From Burkholderiaceae bacterium (GTDB lineage: Bacteria > Pseudomonadota > Gammaproteobacteria > Burkholderiales > Burkholderiaceae_B), in assembly GCA_021208885.1 (NCBI GenBank), contig JAJOJF010000034.1, positions 1-41,001 of the forward strand: a stretch of DNA of 41,001 nucleotides, read 5' to 3'. Positions 24,762 through 33,274 of this stretch are shown in pieces. The translations under genes were made by a program, and so were the position numbers. The notes below the pieces were generated by a model. The model was not told the origin of the DNA. It worked only from the letters and a program-made list of their open reading frames with translations, and did no database searches. Every line of letters begins with the position of its first letter. The stretch's first letter is position 1.

Positions 24762-26567
24762 ATGCGTACTTGTTACACCGGCGAAGTTTGCCTTGATCAC
24801 CTTGACCAGATCGTCACCTTGTTTGGGTGGGTGCATCGGCGCCGTGACCATGGCGGGGTGATTTTTATTGACATGAGAGATCGTGCTGGGCTTGCGCAGA
24901 TCGTCTTTGATCCTGACAACGCGGCTGCCTTTGAAACCGCCGAGCGTTTGCGTAACGAGTTCTGCATCCGAATCACCGGGCTAGTGCGCCGTCGCCCTGA
25001 GGGCACGGTCAACGCCGATCTTGCCTCCGGTGAAATCGAAATCTTGTGCCGTGAAGTTGAAATCCTGAACCCATCGGTGACACCAGCCTTCCAGCTCGAT
25101 GATGAGAATTTGTCTGAGACCACGCGCTTGACGCATCGCGTGCTGGACTTGCGCCGCGACCAGATGCAACGTAACTTGATGTTGCGCTATCGAGTGTCGA
25201 TGGCGGTGCGTCGTTTTCTGGATGCACAGGGGTTTATTGATATTGAAACGCCCATGCTTACAAAGAGCACGCCCGAAGGTGCTCGTGACTATCTTGTGCC
25301 ATCACGTGTGCATGCCGGTGAGTTTTTTGCATTGCCGCAGTCGCCTCAGCTTTTTAAACAGATGTTAATGGTCGCTGGCTTTGATCGGTACTACCAGATC
25401 ACCAAGTGTTTCCGTGATGAAGACTTGCGCGCTGACCGCCAACCGGAATTCACTCAGATCGACTGCGAAACTTCATTTTTAGGTGAAGAAGAAATTCGCG
25501 AAATTTTTGAGGGCATGATTCGCGAAGTATTTCAGTCGGTGCAAGGCGTGGCCCTTGCCAACCCATTCCCGATCATGACCTACGAAGAAGCCATGCGCCG
25601 TTTCGGCTCGGACAAGCCGGATATGCGTGTGAAGTTGGAGTTCACCGATCTTGGCGATGTGATGCAAGACGTCGAGTTCAAGGTGTTTGCGCAAGCGGCT
25701 ACCGCCCAAGGCAGCCGTGTGGTTGCCCTGCGTGTGCCCGGTGGTGGCGAACTCACGCGTAGTGAAATCGATGCTTACACCAAGTATGTTGGCATATACG
25801 GTGCCAAGGGTTTGGCGTGGATCAAGGTCAATGAATTAGACAAGGGTCGTGACGGCCTTCAGTCACCGATTGTCAAGAATATTCACGATGCCGCGTTGAC
25901 TGAAATGCTCAAGCGCACGGGCGCTCAAGATGGGGATATTCTGTTCTTTGGTGCAGACCGTGCCAAGGTGGTTAACGATGCCATGGGCGCGCTACGACTA
26001 AAGATCGGACACAGTGAGTTTGGCCAAGCCAAAGGCTTGTTTGAGCCCGGCTGGAAGCCGTTGTGGGTTGTTGATTTCCCGATGTTCGAGTTTGACGAGG
26101 AGTCAGGGCGCTACGTCGCGTTGCATCACCCCTTTACCAGCCCAAAAGATGGTCATGAAGATTACCTCACCACCGATCCGGGTCAGGCATTGTCCAAAGC
26201 CTACGATATGGTGTTAAACGGCTGGGAAATTGGTGGTGGATCCGTACGTATTCACCGCGAACAAGTGCAGAGCAAGGTGTTTAGGGCGCTGAAGATCGAC
26301 GAGCAAGAAGCACAACAGAAGTTTGGATTCCTACTCGATGCGCTGCAATACGGTGCCCCACCACATGGTGGCATTGCATTTGGCCTTGATCGAATCGTCA
26401 CCATGATGAGTGGTGCAGAGTCGATTCGTGATGTGATTGCTTTCCCCAAAACGCAGCGTGCCCAGTGTCTTTTGACCCAAGCGCCGTCGCCGGTTGACGA
26501 GAAGCAATTGCGCGAGTTGCATATCAGGCTAAGGCAGACTGAAGCAGCTGTTGCGCCGAAGTCCTAG
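24762..26567 (+). CDS. aspS: Aspartyl-tRNA synthetase
   Basis: A 601-residue class II aminoacyl-tRNA synthetase charging tRNA-Asp. It has the N-terminal OB-fold anticodon-binding domain (about 1-105, [21 protein letters not shown]), the class II core with motif 2 ([18 protein letters not shown]), the bacterial GAD insertion domain at about 300-400, and motif 3 ([11 protein letters not shown]). The length matches bacterial AspRS. Whether it also charges tRNA-Asn cannot be decided by eye. It has a strong Shine-Dalgarno and ends four bases before the EEP-fold gene. Confidence 0.98.
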   Translation: MRTCYTGEVCLDHLDQIVTLFGWVHRRRDHGGVIFIDMRDRAGLAQIVFDPDNAAAFETAERLRNEFCIRITGLVRRRPEGTVNADLASGEIEILCREVEILNPSVTPAFQLDDENLSETTRLTHRVLDLRRDQMQRNLMLRYRVSMAVRRFLDAQGFIDIETPMLTKSTPEGARDYLVPSRVHAGEFFALPQSPQLFKQMLMVAGFDRYYQITKCFRDEDLRADRQPEFTQIDCETSFLGEEEIREIFEGMIREVFQSVQGVALANPFPIMTYEEAMRRFGSDKPDMRVKLEFTDLGDVMQDVEFKVFAQAATAQGSRVVALRVPGGGELTRSEIDAYTKYVGIYGAKGLAWIKVNELDKGRDGLQSPIVKNIHDAALTEMLKRTGAQDGDILFFGADRAKVVNDAMGALRLKIGHSEFGQAKGLFEPGWKPLWVVDFPMFEFDEESGRYVALHHPFTSPKDGHEDYLTTDPGQALSKAYDMVLNGWEIGGGSVRIHREQVQSKVFRALKIDEQEAQQKFGFLLDALQYGAPPHGGIAFGLDRIVTMMSGAESIRDVIAFPKTQRAQCLLTQAPSPVDEKQLRELHIRLRQTEAAVAPKS

Positions 26568-26571
26568 GTAC

Positions 26572-27438
26572 ATGGCTAAGCTCAGGGTTGTTAGTTACAA
26601 CATTCACAAGGGCCGTTCTTTAGGCGGCCGTGATTCTCTGCCTGAACTTAGGCTTGGCTTGCATGGCCTGCATGCTGACATTCTGTTTTTGCAGGAAGTA
26701 CAAGGACGTAACGAGCAGCGAGCCAACCTTGATGCGCAACATGAGTCACTTGCGGCAGCTCTGCACATGCAGGTCGCTTATGGCTGCAATGCAGTCCGGC
26801 AAATGACGGATCATGGCAATGCGTTGCTCTCGCGTTACCCGATACTGAGCTTTGAGAACGAAGATGTGTCGGATCATCCGCTCGAACAGCGTGGCTTGCT
26901 GCATGGTCAAGTCGATATCGAAGGCCGTTGCGTGCATTGTTTTGTGGTGCATTTGGGCCTGTTCGCAGGTAGTCGTATGCGCCAAATCCAGACGATGGCG
27001 CAACGCATCGAACGGTTGGTTGGCCCGCATGAGCCGGTCTTGATTGCAGGCGACTTTAACGATTGGCGTAATGAACTAGCTCCATTGTTCGTCAAACAGC
27101 TCGGTGTTTATGAAGTATTCACCCATGCCTCGCAGTCTCTGGGCGATGTGCCTCGGTTGCGAGACTCGGTGCGTCAGATCCGCCAGGTTCTGCGCGGTCA
27201 ACAACCGCTGACTGCATTGTCACGTGACCGCCAACTGCGCCAAAACCAGCTCTCCATGGCAGGTGCCGAGAGCCTGCAGCCGCCACCCAAGACTTACCCC
27301 TCTAAATTCCCGATGCTGCGTCTTGACCGCATCTATCAGCGGGGCTTTGCAGTCAAGCGTGCACAGGTTTTACGGGGCAAGCCCTGGAGTCTTTTGTCAG
27401 ATCACTCTCCGATTGTGGCAGATCTCGAGCTTGAATAG
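26572..27438 (+). CDS. Endonuclease/exonuclease/phosphatase (EEP) family protein
   Basis: A 288-residue metal-dependent phosphoesterase of the DNase I/exonuclease III fold. Visible active-site regions are YNIHKG, the metal Glu in LFLQEVQG, HLGLF, AGDFNDW and the terminal SDHSPI. The substrate may be a phosphodiester or a phospholipid; the sequence does not decide. The ATG at 26572 is four bases after the aspS stop and begins the family N-terminus (MAKLRVVSYNIH). It converges on argO with a one-base gap. Confidence 0.92.
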   Translation: MAKLRVVSYNIHKGRSLGGRDSLPELRLGLHGLHADILFLQEVQGRNEQRANLDAQHESLAAALHMQVAYGCNAVRQMTDHGNALLSRYPILSFENEDVSDHPLEQRGLLHGQVDIEGRCVHCFVVHLGLFAGSRMRQIQTMAQRIERLVGPHEPVLIAGDFNDWRNELAPLFVKQLGVYEVFTHASQSLGDVPRLRDSVRQIRQVLRGQQPLTALSRDRQLRQNQLSMAGAESLQPPPKTYPSKFPMLRLDRIYQRGFAVKRAQVLRGKPWSLLSDHSPIVADLELE

Positions 27439-27439
27439 C

Positions 27440-28102
27440 CTATGCGGCTAGCAAGCCCCAAGCGATGGTCAAAGCAATACCCCACATCATCAGAGCAACG
27501 AATCCATCAATCCAGCGCCAAACCCAAGATTGCCCCAGCCTTCTACCTAGCCAGCAGGCTAGTGTCCCAAGCGCTAGGAACCAGATCAATGATCCTGCCA
27601 TGGCTCCCATGCCAAATCCGGCACGAGCCTCGGCTTGATAAGCCAGGGAGGCACCACCGATCAGCACTGCTGTGTCGATCCATGCATGTGGATTCAACCA
27701 AGAAAACGCAAGTGCAGCCGTGATTGCTTGCCGGCGTGACATGGGTGAATCGGTCACGCTAACTTCTTGGTGCGTTGTTTTAACGCCATGCCAGAAACGT
27801 TGGGCGGCTTGCCAGCCATAGAGCAGCAAAACCAAGACAGTGGCGCCTAGCAGTGCGCCATACAGCCGCTCTGATAATTGGCCGAGTTGTGCCAAACCTA
27901 CCACGCCGATGGCAATCAGGACCATATCAGCAACGGCACAAACCGCGACACTGAGCCACAGATATTGCCGCTGCAGACCCATGCGCAGCAAGTGAGCGTT
28001 TTGTGGGCCGATGGCAATAATGAGTGACAGGCTCAAGGCCATGCCAGCCGTGAAGGCGGTCAATGAGGCAGAAGCAAATAAGGGTAGGGTGTTCAACATC
28101 AT
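27440..28102 (-). CDS. argO: LysE/ArgO-family basic amino-acid exporter
   Basis: A 220-residue inner-membrane exporter with five to six transmembrane helices. The family signatures are GMALSLSLIIAIGPQNAHLLRMGLQRQ near the N-terminus and FSWLNPHAWIDTAVLIGG in the middle. It most likely expels arginine and/or lysine. Two ATG codons are adjacent at the start (28102 and 28099). It is transcribed divergently from the argP-type regulator, the arrangement known for LysE/LysG and ArgO/ArgP, which supports the substrate guess. Confidence 0.92.
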   Translation of the reverse strand: MMLNTLPLFASASLTAFTAGMALSLSLIIAIGPQNAHLLRMGLQRQYLWLSVAVCAVADMVLIAIGVVGLAQLGQLSERLYGALLGATVLVLLLYGWQAAQRFWHGVKTTHQEVSVTDSPMSRRQAITAALAFSWLNPHAWIDTAVLIGGASLAYQAEARAGFGMGAMAGSLIWFLALGTLACWLGRRLGQSWVWRWIDGFVALMMWGIALTIAWGLLAA

Positions 28103-28190
28103 GGTCTACATCTGACAACTGGTTGGTTGGCTGGTACGCCAAACGTCTGGCGCCGCATTAGCCAACATGATGTCAAACCCAAGCCTTTTA

Positions 28191-28232
28191 TTAAATAAAA
28201 GTAAATAAATTTTATTTAAATTAAATAAAATT
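28191..28232. promoter_or_regulatory. AT-rich repeats with a perfect 12-bp-arm palindrome between argO and argP
   Basis: AATTTTATTTAA (28208-28219) and TTAAATAAAATT (28221-28232) form a perfect inverted repeat around one central base. TTAAATAAAA occurs at 28191-28200 and again at 28221-28230, with a variant GTAAATAAAT between. The surroundings are much richer in AT than the rest of the window. The 237-base divergent gap, the exporter-regulator pair and the symmetry point to an ArgP/LysG binding region and overlapping promoters. Confidence 0.6.
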
Positions 28233-28339
28233 AACTTTTAGGCTTGTGCCAAAAGATAAGGTACGTGTGGATCGCAGGTTTAGTCAGCAGCCCGCTGATT
28301 GGCAGTCACACCAATGTCGGAACGGAATTTCCAGTGGAA

Positions 28340-29266
28340 ATGATGATTGAAGACAAACTCGCGAAGTCTCTGGTCGCTGTCGTGAATGAAGGCAGCTTTC
28401 AGGCAGCCGCCAGAGTGTTGAACCTGACACCAGCCGCAGTTACTCAGCGTATCAAGGCGCTTGAGGCGCAGATCGGTGCTCGCGTTCTGGTGCGGGGCAA
28501 ACAGTTGCGTCTGACACCGCAGGGCAAGGCCATCGTCGCGTTTCATCACAAGAACGAATTGCTACAAGATGAGCTTTTACGAGCTTTGAATCTTGACGCC
28601 CAAAGCTATCATGGCAACAAGCGCTGGCGAACGCTGCGTGTGGCGGTCAATGCTGATTCCATGGCGAGCTGGTTCTTGCCAGGTGTTGCCAACGCCCTGG
28701 TGCAGCACAATTTGTTGCTCGATGTGGTGATTGATGACCAGGATCACACCCACGAGGCGCTGCGAACGGGTGAAGTAATGGGGTGTGTGACCACTTTGGC
28801 AGATGCCATGCCGGGTTGTCTGGCTGAGCCCTTGGGCGTGATGCGTTATCGGGCGTTGGCCACAGCGGAAATTATGAGCCGTATGAAGACCCAGACAGGA
28901 CGGATCTCAGCTCATCGTTTGTTGGAACAGCCAGCGGTGATCTTTAACCGCAAGGATGCTATTCACGATCGTTTTTTGAAGCAACATCTCGACTTGCAGT
29001 CACCGGCTTACCCCAAGCATTTTGTGCCAGCACTCGATGCGTTTGAGGCTGCGATTGCTTTGGGGCTAGGTTGGGGCTTGGTGCCAGATGTCTTGCTAGA
29101 TTCACCACAGAATAAAAAGCAAACCGCCAAGCTTAAAGAAGTCATGCCGGGTTGTCATCTCGATGTGCAGCTCTATTGGCAGCACTGGCAGCAAGAGCCG
29201 TCGCACGCCGCGGCCTTGACGCAGGCGGTTAAGGTAGCGGCTAAACAGCGTCTGCTGTTTCTCTAG
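28340..29266 (+). CDS. argP: LysR-family regulator of the ArgP/LysG type
   Basis: A 308-residue transcription factor. The N-terminal winged HTH covers about residues 5-65 (EGSFQAAARVLNLTPAAVTQRIKALEAQIG), followed by a linker helix and a periplasmic-binding-like effector domain (from LRVAVNADSMASWFLPGV). The AVNADSxxxWF region is characteristic of ArgP. It should activate argO when arginine or lysine is high. The start is ATG at 28340 because the HTH begins there; the frame runs upstream to 28244 without homology. Its stop overlaps the convergent fic stop. Confidence 0.92.
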   Translation: MMIEDKLAKSLVAVVNEGSFQAAARVLNLTPAAVTQRIKALEAQIGARVLVRGKQLRLTPQGKAIVAFHHKNELLQDELLRALNLDAQSYHGNKRWRTLRVAVNADSMASWFLPGVANALVQHNLLLDVVIDDQDHTHEALRTGEVMGCVTTLADAMPGCLAEPLGVMRYRALATAEIMSRMKTQTGRISAHRLLEQPAVIFNRKDAIHDRFLKQHLDLQSPAYPKHFVPALDAFEAAIALGLGWGLVPDVLLDSPQNKKQTAKLKEVMPGCHLDVQLYWQHWQQEPSHAAALTQAVKVAAKQRLLFL

Positions 29267-30420
29267 GCTCGTTGAATTGGTTCTTGAAATAAACTCGTTC
29301 GTGGCGCAACAACAGACAATGCATAGTGGGTAGTTCTGCCACCGCCTGGTAGTGCGGTAATGATGCCTTTGGCAAGCAGATCAGATAAGTCACGGCTCGC
29401 AGTTCGGTTTGGGCACTTCGTGATGGTTTCATATTTTTTTGTTGTGATCCCACCTTTGGAACCCTGACGGCCCTCGGCAAACACCCGTGTCACCATCTTG
29501 GCTTGTCGCTCATTGAGTTCGTTTCCAAACGCTTCATAAAAGCGTGTCTTGGCCAAAACAAAATCGACCTCCTCTTTAGCAATTTCCTGCGCCCGGGTCA
29601 CTCTATCAGCGAAATAGTCTAGCCAGGCATTGATGTCGACACTTTTACGGCTAGCGCTTTCAAGGGCGGTGTAATAAGACTTTCTATCTGCCGCGATAGC
29701 GGTGGCCAGGCATGCAGTGGTTGGGTATCCAAGCGATTGCGACAGCGCGTGATCTGCAATTGCACGACCAACTCGACCGTTGCCATCATCAAACGGATGA
29801 ATGACTTCGAACCATAGGTGAGCGATGCCCGCTCTAATTAATCCGGCCAGAGGTCTTTGTCCTTGCGATGGTTTTGAGTTGTTGTACCAGTCGATGAATC
29901 TCGCCATCTCTTGGGGCACATCAGACGATGGAGGGGCTTCATAGTGAACGGTCTGTCGCCCATAGGGCCCACTGACAATTTGCATAGCAGACGGGTCATT
30001 GCGGTAAGACCCTCGCATGATAAGTTTGTAGCGTTGGTCTGGCACCGCCATTGACTGCCATTTACCAAGCAATTCATCTGACAAAGGTTGATTCCAGTTC
30101 TGGCGGACGTCCACCAGAAGGCAGGCGGCGCCAGCCGCTCTCTGGTCAGTATTCTCCGGTATGGTGTCCGATGCCATTAGCGACAAGAGCGATGATCGAA
30201 CGGACATTCGGTCCAGATGTTCACCTTCGATCGCGTTTGTCTTGATGGCCTCAGACAGCATTAGATCGATCGTGGCGTCTACACGTGAGTTGTTGGGCAA
30301 CGCCTCAAATAAGCCCGCCAGGCGCTCTGAGCCTTTGTGAAAAGCGTATTCCCGATCAGCAATCGTGGTCGGGTCATATCGGAAGTTCGGCCAGTCAGCT
30401 TGTTGCCATATCCATTTCAT
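29263..30420 (-). CDS. Fic-domain protein with DUF4172 N-terminus and C-terminal winged helix
   Basis: A 385-residue protein, probably an AMP transferase acting on other proteins. DUF4172 opens the sequence (MKWIWQQADWPNFRYD). The inhibitory helix motif TNAIEG at residues 61-66 (T/S-x3-E-G/N) marks a self-inhibited class II Fic. The full catalytic motif HPFDDGNGRVGR is at 208-219. A C-terminal winged-helix region (about 325-372, GGITTKKYETITKC to RTTHYALS) suggests DNA binding. The ATG at 30420 fits the family, but it has no Shine-Dalgarno; in-frame GTGs at 30444, 30456 and 30489 are alternatives. No separate antitoxin is nearby. It follows manC on the same strand. Confidence 0.9.
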   Translation of the reverse strand: MKWIWQQADWPNFRYDPTTIADREYAFHKGSERLAGLFEALPNNSRVDATIDLMLSEAIKTNAIEGEHLDRMSVRSSLLSLMASDTIPENTDQRAAGAACLLVDVRQNWNQPLSDELLGKWQSMAVPDQRYKLIMRGSYRNDPSAMQIVSGPYGRQTVHYEAPPSSDVPQEMARFIDWYNNSKPSQGQRPLAGLIRAGIAHLWFEVIHPFDDGNGRVGRAIADHALSQSLGYPTTACLATAIAADRKSYYTALESASRKSVDINAWLDYFADRVTRAQEIAKEEVDFVLAKTRFYEAFGNELNERQAKMVTRVFAEGRQGSKGGITTKKYETITKCPNRTASRDLSDLLAKGIITALPGGGRTTHYALSVVAPRTSLFQEPIQRA

Positions 30421-30492
30421 GGCGTGATTGTATGGGATATTCACGCCAAAAATCACCTTTTTTTTGGCGTGAATGCTGACCCTATTCACGCC
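30421..30492. promoter_or_regulatory. Two 27-bp interrupted palindromes abutting the fic start
   Basis: GGCGTGATT at 30421-30429 and ATTCACGCC at 30439-30447 form the first dyad, and GGCGTGAAT at 30466-30474 and ATTCACGCC at 30484-30492 the second. Each spans 27 bp with a 9-base centre; the second is perfect over nine bases per arm. The centres are 45 bp apart. The first touches the fic ATG directly. In the gap is a run of eight T on the plus strand. It could be a double operator, or two RNA hairpins in the transcript between manC and fic. Confidence 0.7.
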
Positions 30493-30506
30493 ATTTCGGG
30501 TCTGAA

Positions 30507-31976
30507 CTACGAGTTTGCCCGCCCGTAATTGTCTTCGAAGCGCACGATATCGTCTTCACCGAGATAGTTGCCGGACTGAACTTCGACAATTTCTAGTGGT
30601 TCCAGCCCTGGGTTGGCGAGTCGGTGCACAGAGCCAAGCGGGATGTAAGTCGACTGGTTCGGCCCGAGGTCTAAAACCTTGTCATCACATGTCACTTGGC
30701 CCTTGCCGCGCACCACAATCCAGTGCTCAGCACGGTGATGGTGCTTTTGCAGACTGATGCTCGCGCCTGGTTTGACCATGATGCGTTTGACCTTGAAATT
30801 CGATCCTTCGTCGATGCTGTCGTACCAGCCCCAGGGGCGATGTACCTTGCGATGCAGTTCGGGTTCAGAGCGTGAGTTGGTTGACAAGGTCTGCACGATT
30901 TCTTTCACACGTTGTGCTTGATCGCGCCGACCAACGAGTACCGCATCTGCTGTTTCAATCACCACGAGATCGTCCACCCCGACAGTGCCGACCAAGCGGT
31001 GGTTAGCGTGCACCAGGCAATTGTTTGTCTCAATCGTAATGGCATCACCGTGGGTGACGTTGCCCCGACCATCTTTTTGACCGACTTGCCAGACGGCGTC
31101 CCACGCGCCTAGGTCGCTCCAGCCAGCATCGAGCTCCACCACGTCAATGTCGAACTCGCTACCAGGACATTTTTCAATGACAGCGTAGTCGGCTGAGATA
31201 GATGGTGATGCCAGGAATGCATCAGATTGTGGACGGATAAATTGATGGTCAATGGTCTTGTTGTCCCAGGCTTGTTGCACGGCTTCGTGCACATCAGGGG
31301 CAAATTTCTTGATGGCCTTTAGCCACACGCTGGCTTTGACCACAAAGAGACCCGCGTTCCACAGATAGTTGCCAGCCTCGACGTATTTTTGGGCTGTTTG
31401 CAAATCGGGCTTTTCCGTGAACTGTCGTACTTTCGCGCTGAGCTCACCGCTATTGCCTGGCTCACGCTGAATGTAGCCATAGCCGGTCTCGGGGTGTGTT
31501 GGCGTAACACCCAGCACAACCAGTACGCCAGTGGCCGCGCGTTCGATGGCGTTTCTCAATGCCTTGGTAAAGGCAGGACGGTTCGTCACGATCTGGTCAG
31601 CAGGCGACACCACCATGACGGGATCGGCGCCTCGTGCCAGCGCTGCCATGGCAGCCAGAGTAATGGCCGGAGCGGTGTTTCGGCCTTGTGGCTCAAGCAG
31701 TAATTGGGTCTTGTCATCCCCATGGATCTCACGCAGTTGCTCGGTGGCCAGAAACCGGTGAGCGTCATTGGTGACAATTAAGGCTGGATCGGCTTGCATC
31801 CCCTGACCACCAAGATCGGCTAATCGCTGCACGGCGAGCTGAAACAGGCTGTCATTGCCTTGTAGTACGAGAAATTGCTTGGGGTAGCCGTTGCGAGATA
31901 GCGGCCAAAGACGTGTGCCAGAACCGCCGCATAAGACCACGGGCACAAATGACACAATGTTCGATGAGTTGGGCAT
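30507..31976 (-). CDS. manC: Mannose-1-phosphate guanylyltransferase / mannose-6-phosphate isomerase
   Basis: A 489-residue bifunctional enzyme of GDP-mannose synthesis. The N-terminal nucleotidyltransferase has VVLCGGSGTRLWPLSR followed by PKQFL, and FTEKPD in the sugar-site region. The C-terminal cupin isomerase domain includes RPWGWYDSIDEG, VKPGASISLQKHHHRAEHW and GSVHRLANPG. GDP-mannose feeds exopolysaccharide or LPS sugars, but no such cluster is next to it. The start was set at ATG 31976, giving the family lead-in; the frame continues to 32009. It is divergent from dinB across about 50 bases. Confidence 0.95.
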   Translation of the reverse strand: MPNSSNIVSFVPVVLCGGSGTRLWPLSRNGYPKQFLVLQGNDSLFQLAVQRLADLGGQGMQADPALIVTNDAHRFLATEQLREIHGDDKTQLLLEPQGRNTAPAITLAAMAALARGADPVMVVSPADQIVTNRPAFTKALRNAIERAATGVLVVLGVTPTHPETGYGYIQREPGNSGELSAKVRQFTEKPDLQTAQKYVEAGNYLWNAGLFVVKASVWLKAIKKFAPDVHEAVQQAWDNKTIDHQFIRPQSDAFLASPSISADYAVIEKCPGSEFDIDVVELDAGWSDLGAWDAVWQVGQKDGRGNVTHGDAITIETNNCLVHANHRLVGTVGVDDLVVIETADAVLVGRRDQAQRVKEIVQTLSTNSRSEPELHRKVHRPWGWYDSIDEGSNFKVKRIMVKPGASISLQKHHHRAEHWIVVRGKGQVTCDDKVLDLGPNQSTYIPLGSVHRLANPGLEPLEIVEVQSGNYLGEDDIVRFEDNYGRANS

Positions 31977-32023
31977 GTGAGAACCACAAAAAACAAGAGG
32001 TCCTGTCATTATAAGAAGACTTA

Positions 32024-33274
32024 GTGACCGCGATGCGGCGATACACTTTGCCTGTATCGCTCGACCGTTTTGAAACCAAGTTGCTCAAGGACTTGCTCGT
32101 GGCAATCACTGCTCGCCGCATCGCACATCTGGACATGGACGCATTTTTTGCGTCGGTGGAGCTTTTGCGGTATCCACAGCTAAAGGGCAAACCGGTGGTA
32201 GTCGGTGGCCGACGTGTGCCGGCACCACAATTAAACGCCGAGGGTGAATACATTTGCGGCCGCTTGGGCGACTACGTTGGTCGAGGCGTGGTGACTACAT
32301 CCACTTACGAGGCACGTGCCTTAGGTGTATTTTCTGGGATGGGGCTGATGCAAAGCGCCAGACTCGCCCCAGATGCCTTGCTGCTACCGGCTGATTTTGA
32401 GGCATACAAGCACCATTCGCGTTTGTTCAAACAAGCTGTTGCAACGGTTGTCAATGTTATTGAAGATCGTGGCATTGATGAGATTTATCTCGATCTCACC
32501 GATATTGACGAGGATACTGAACCGTTAGCCCAACGCATCAAAGCTGCGGTGCGGGACGCCACTGGTTTGTCTTGTTCGATCGGCATATCACCGAACAAAC
32601 TCTTGTCAAAAATTTGCTCGGATCTAGACAAGCCAGATGGTTTGACCATTTTGCAGATTGGTGACTTGCCCGATCGTATTTGGCCGCTGCCAGTCAGCAA
32701 GGTCAATGGCATTGGACCCAAGGCCACGCGCAAGCTAGAGCAATTAGGCATCGCAACGATTGGCGAGCTTGCGCAAGCATCTGAGCAGGTCTTGCAGCAG
32801 CACTTTGGCACACATTATGGCCAATGGTTACACCAGGCGGCGCACGGCATTGATGACCGCCCCTTGGTGATCGAACGTCAGCCAAAGTCGTTAAGCCGAG
32901 AGACAACGTTTGAGCGTAATTTGCATGTTCGGCACGACCGCGCCGAGCTCACCCGAATTACAGACAGTCTTTGCCAACGGGTATCGCAAGACCTCGCGAC
33001 AAAATCGTTCTGGTGTCGAACAGTTGGGTTGAAGGTAAAGTTTGCCGACTTTACAGTGGTCACCCGAGATGTCAGCTTGCCACAGCCAGTACAGTCAGCG
33101 CAGGCGTTGCGCCAAGCGCTATCCGAGTGTCTGAAGCGTGTTCAGTGGCACGATCGAATACGGCTATTGGGAGTCAGAGCGAGCGCTTTGTCGGATCAAC
33201 CGGGCGTGATCCAGCAAAACCCGCAGCTCGGGTTTTGGGAAGCCGAGTCAGACCGGAAGTTAGAGACCAAATAA
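32024..33274 (+). CDS. dinB: Y-family DNA polymerase IV
   Basis: A 416-residue translesion polymerase. The catalytic metal ligands are Asp37 (HLDMDAFFASVE) and Asp152-Glu153 (RGIDEIYLDLTD). A thumb with helix-hairpin-helix elements (VSKVNGIGPKATRKLEQLGI) and a little-finger domain follow. Around residues 61-95 there is an insertion (VPAPQLNAEGEYICGRLGDYVGRG) after GGR that E. coli DinB lacks; I recall it in other Burkholderiales. The start is GTG at 32024 or ATG at 32033, and neither has a strong Shine-Dalgarno. No LexA box was found. The last 15 bases overlap the convergent glycosyltransferase-like gene. Confidence 0.94.
   Translation: MTAMRRYTLPVSLDRFETKLLKDLLVAITARRIAHLDMDAFFASVELLRYPQLKGKPVVVGGRRVPAPQLNAEGEYICGRLGDYVGRGVVTTSTYEARALGVFSGMGLMQSARLAPDALLLPADFEAYKHHSRLFKQAVATVVNVIEDRGIDEIYLDLTDIDEDTEPLAQRIKAAVRDATGLSCSIGISPNKLLSKICSDLDKPDGLTILQIGDLPDRIWPLPVSKVNGIGPKATRKLEQLGIATIGELAQASEQVLQQHFGTHYGQWLHQAAHGIDDRPLVIERQPKSLSRETTFERNLHVRHDRAELTRITDSLCQRVSQDLATKSFWCRTVGLKVKFADFTVVTRDVSLPQPVQSAQALRQALSECLKRVQWHDRIRLLGVRASALSDQPGVIQQNPQLGFWEAESDRKLETK

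Noticed and set aside
30421..30492. CRISPR-like array from the repeated GGCGTGA units
   Set aside because: The units alternate in orientation and are only 9 bases long with 9- and 18-base gaps, which is an operator or hairpin layout.
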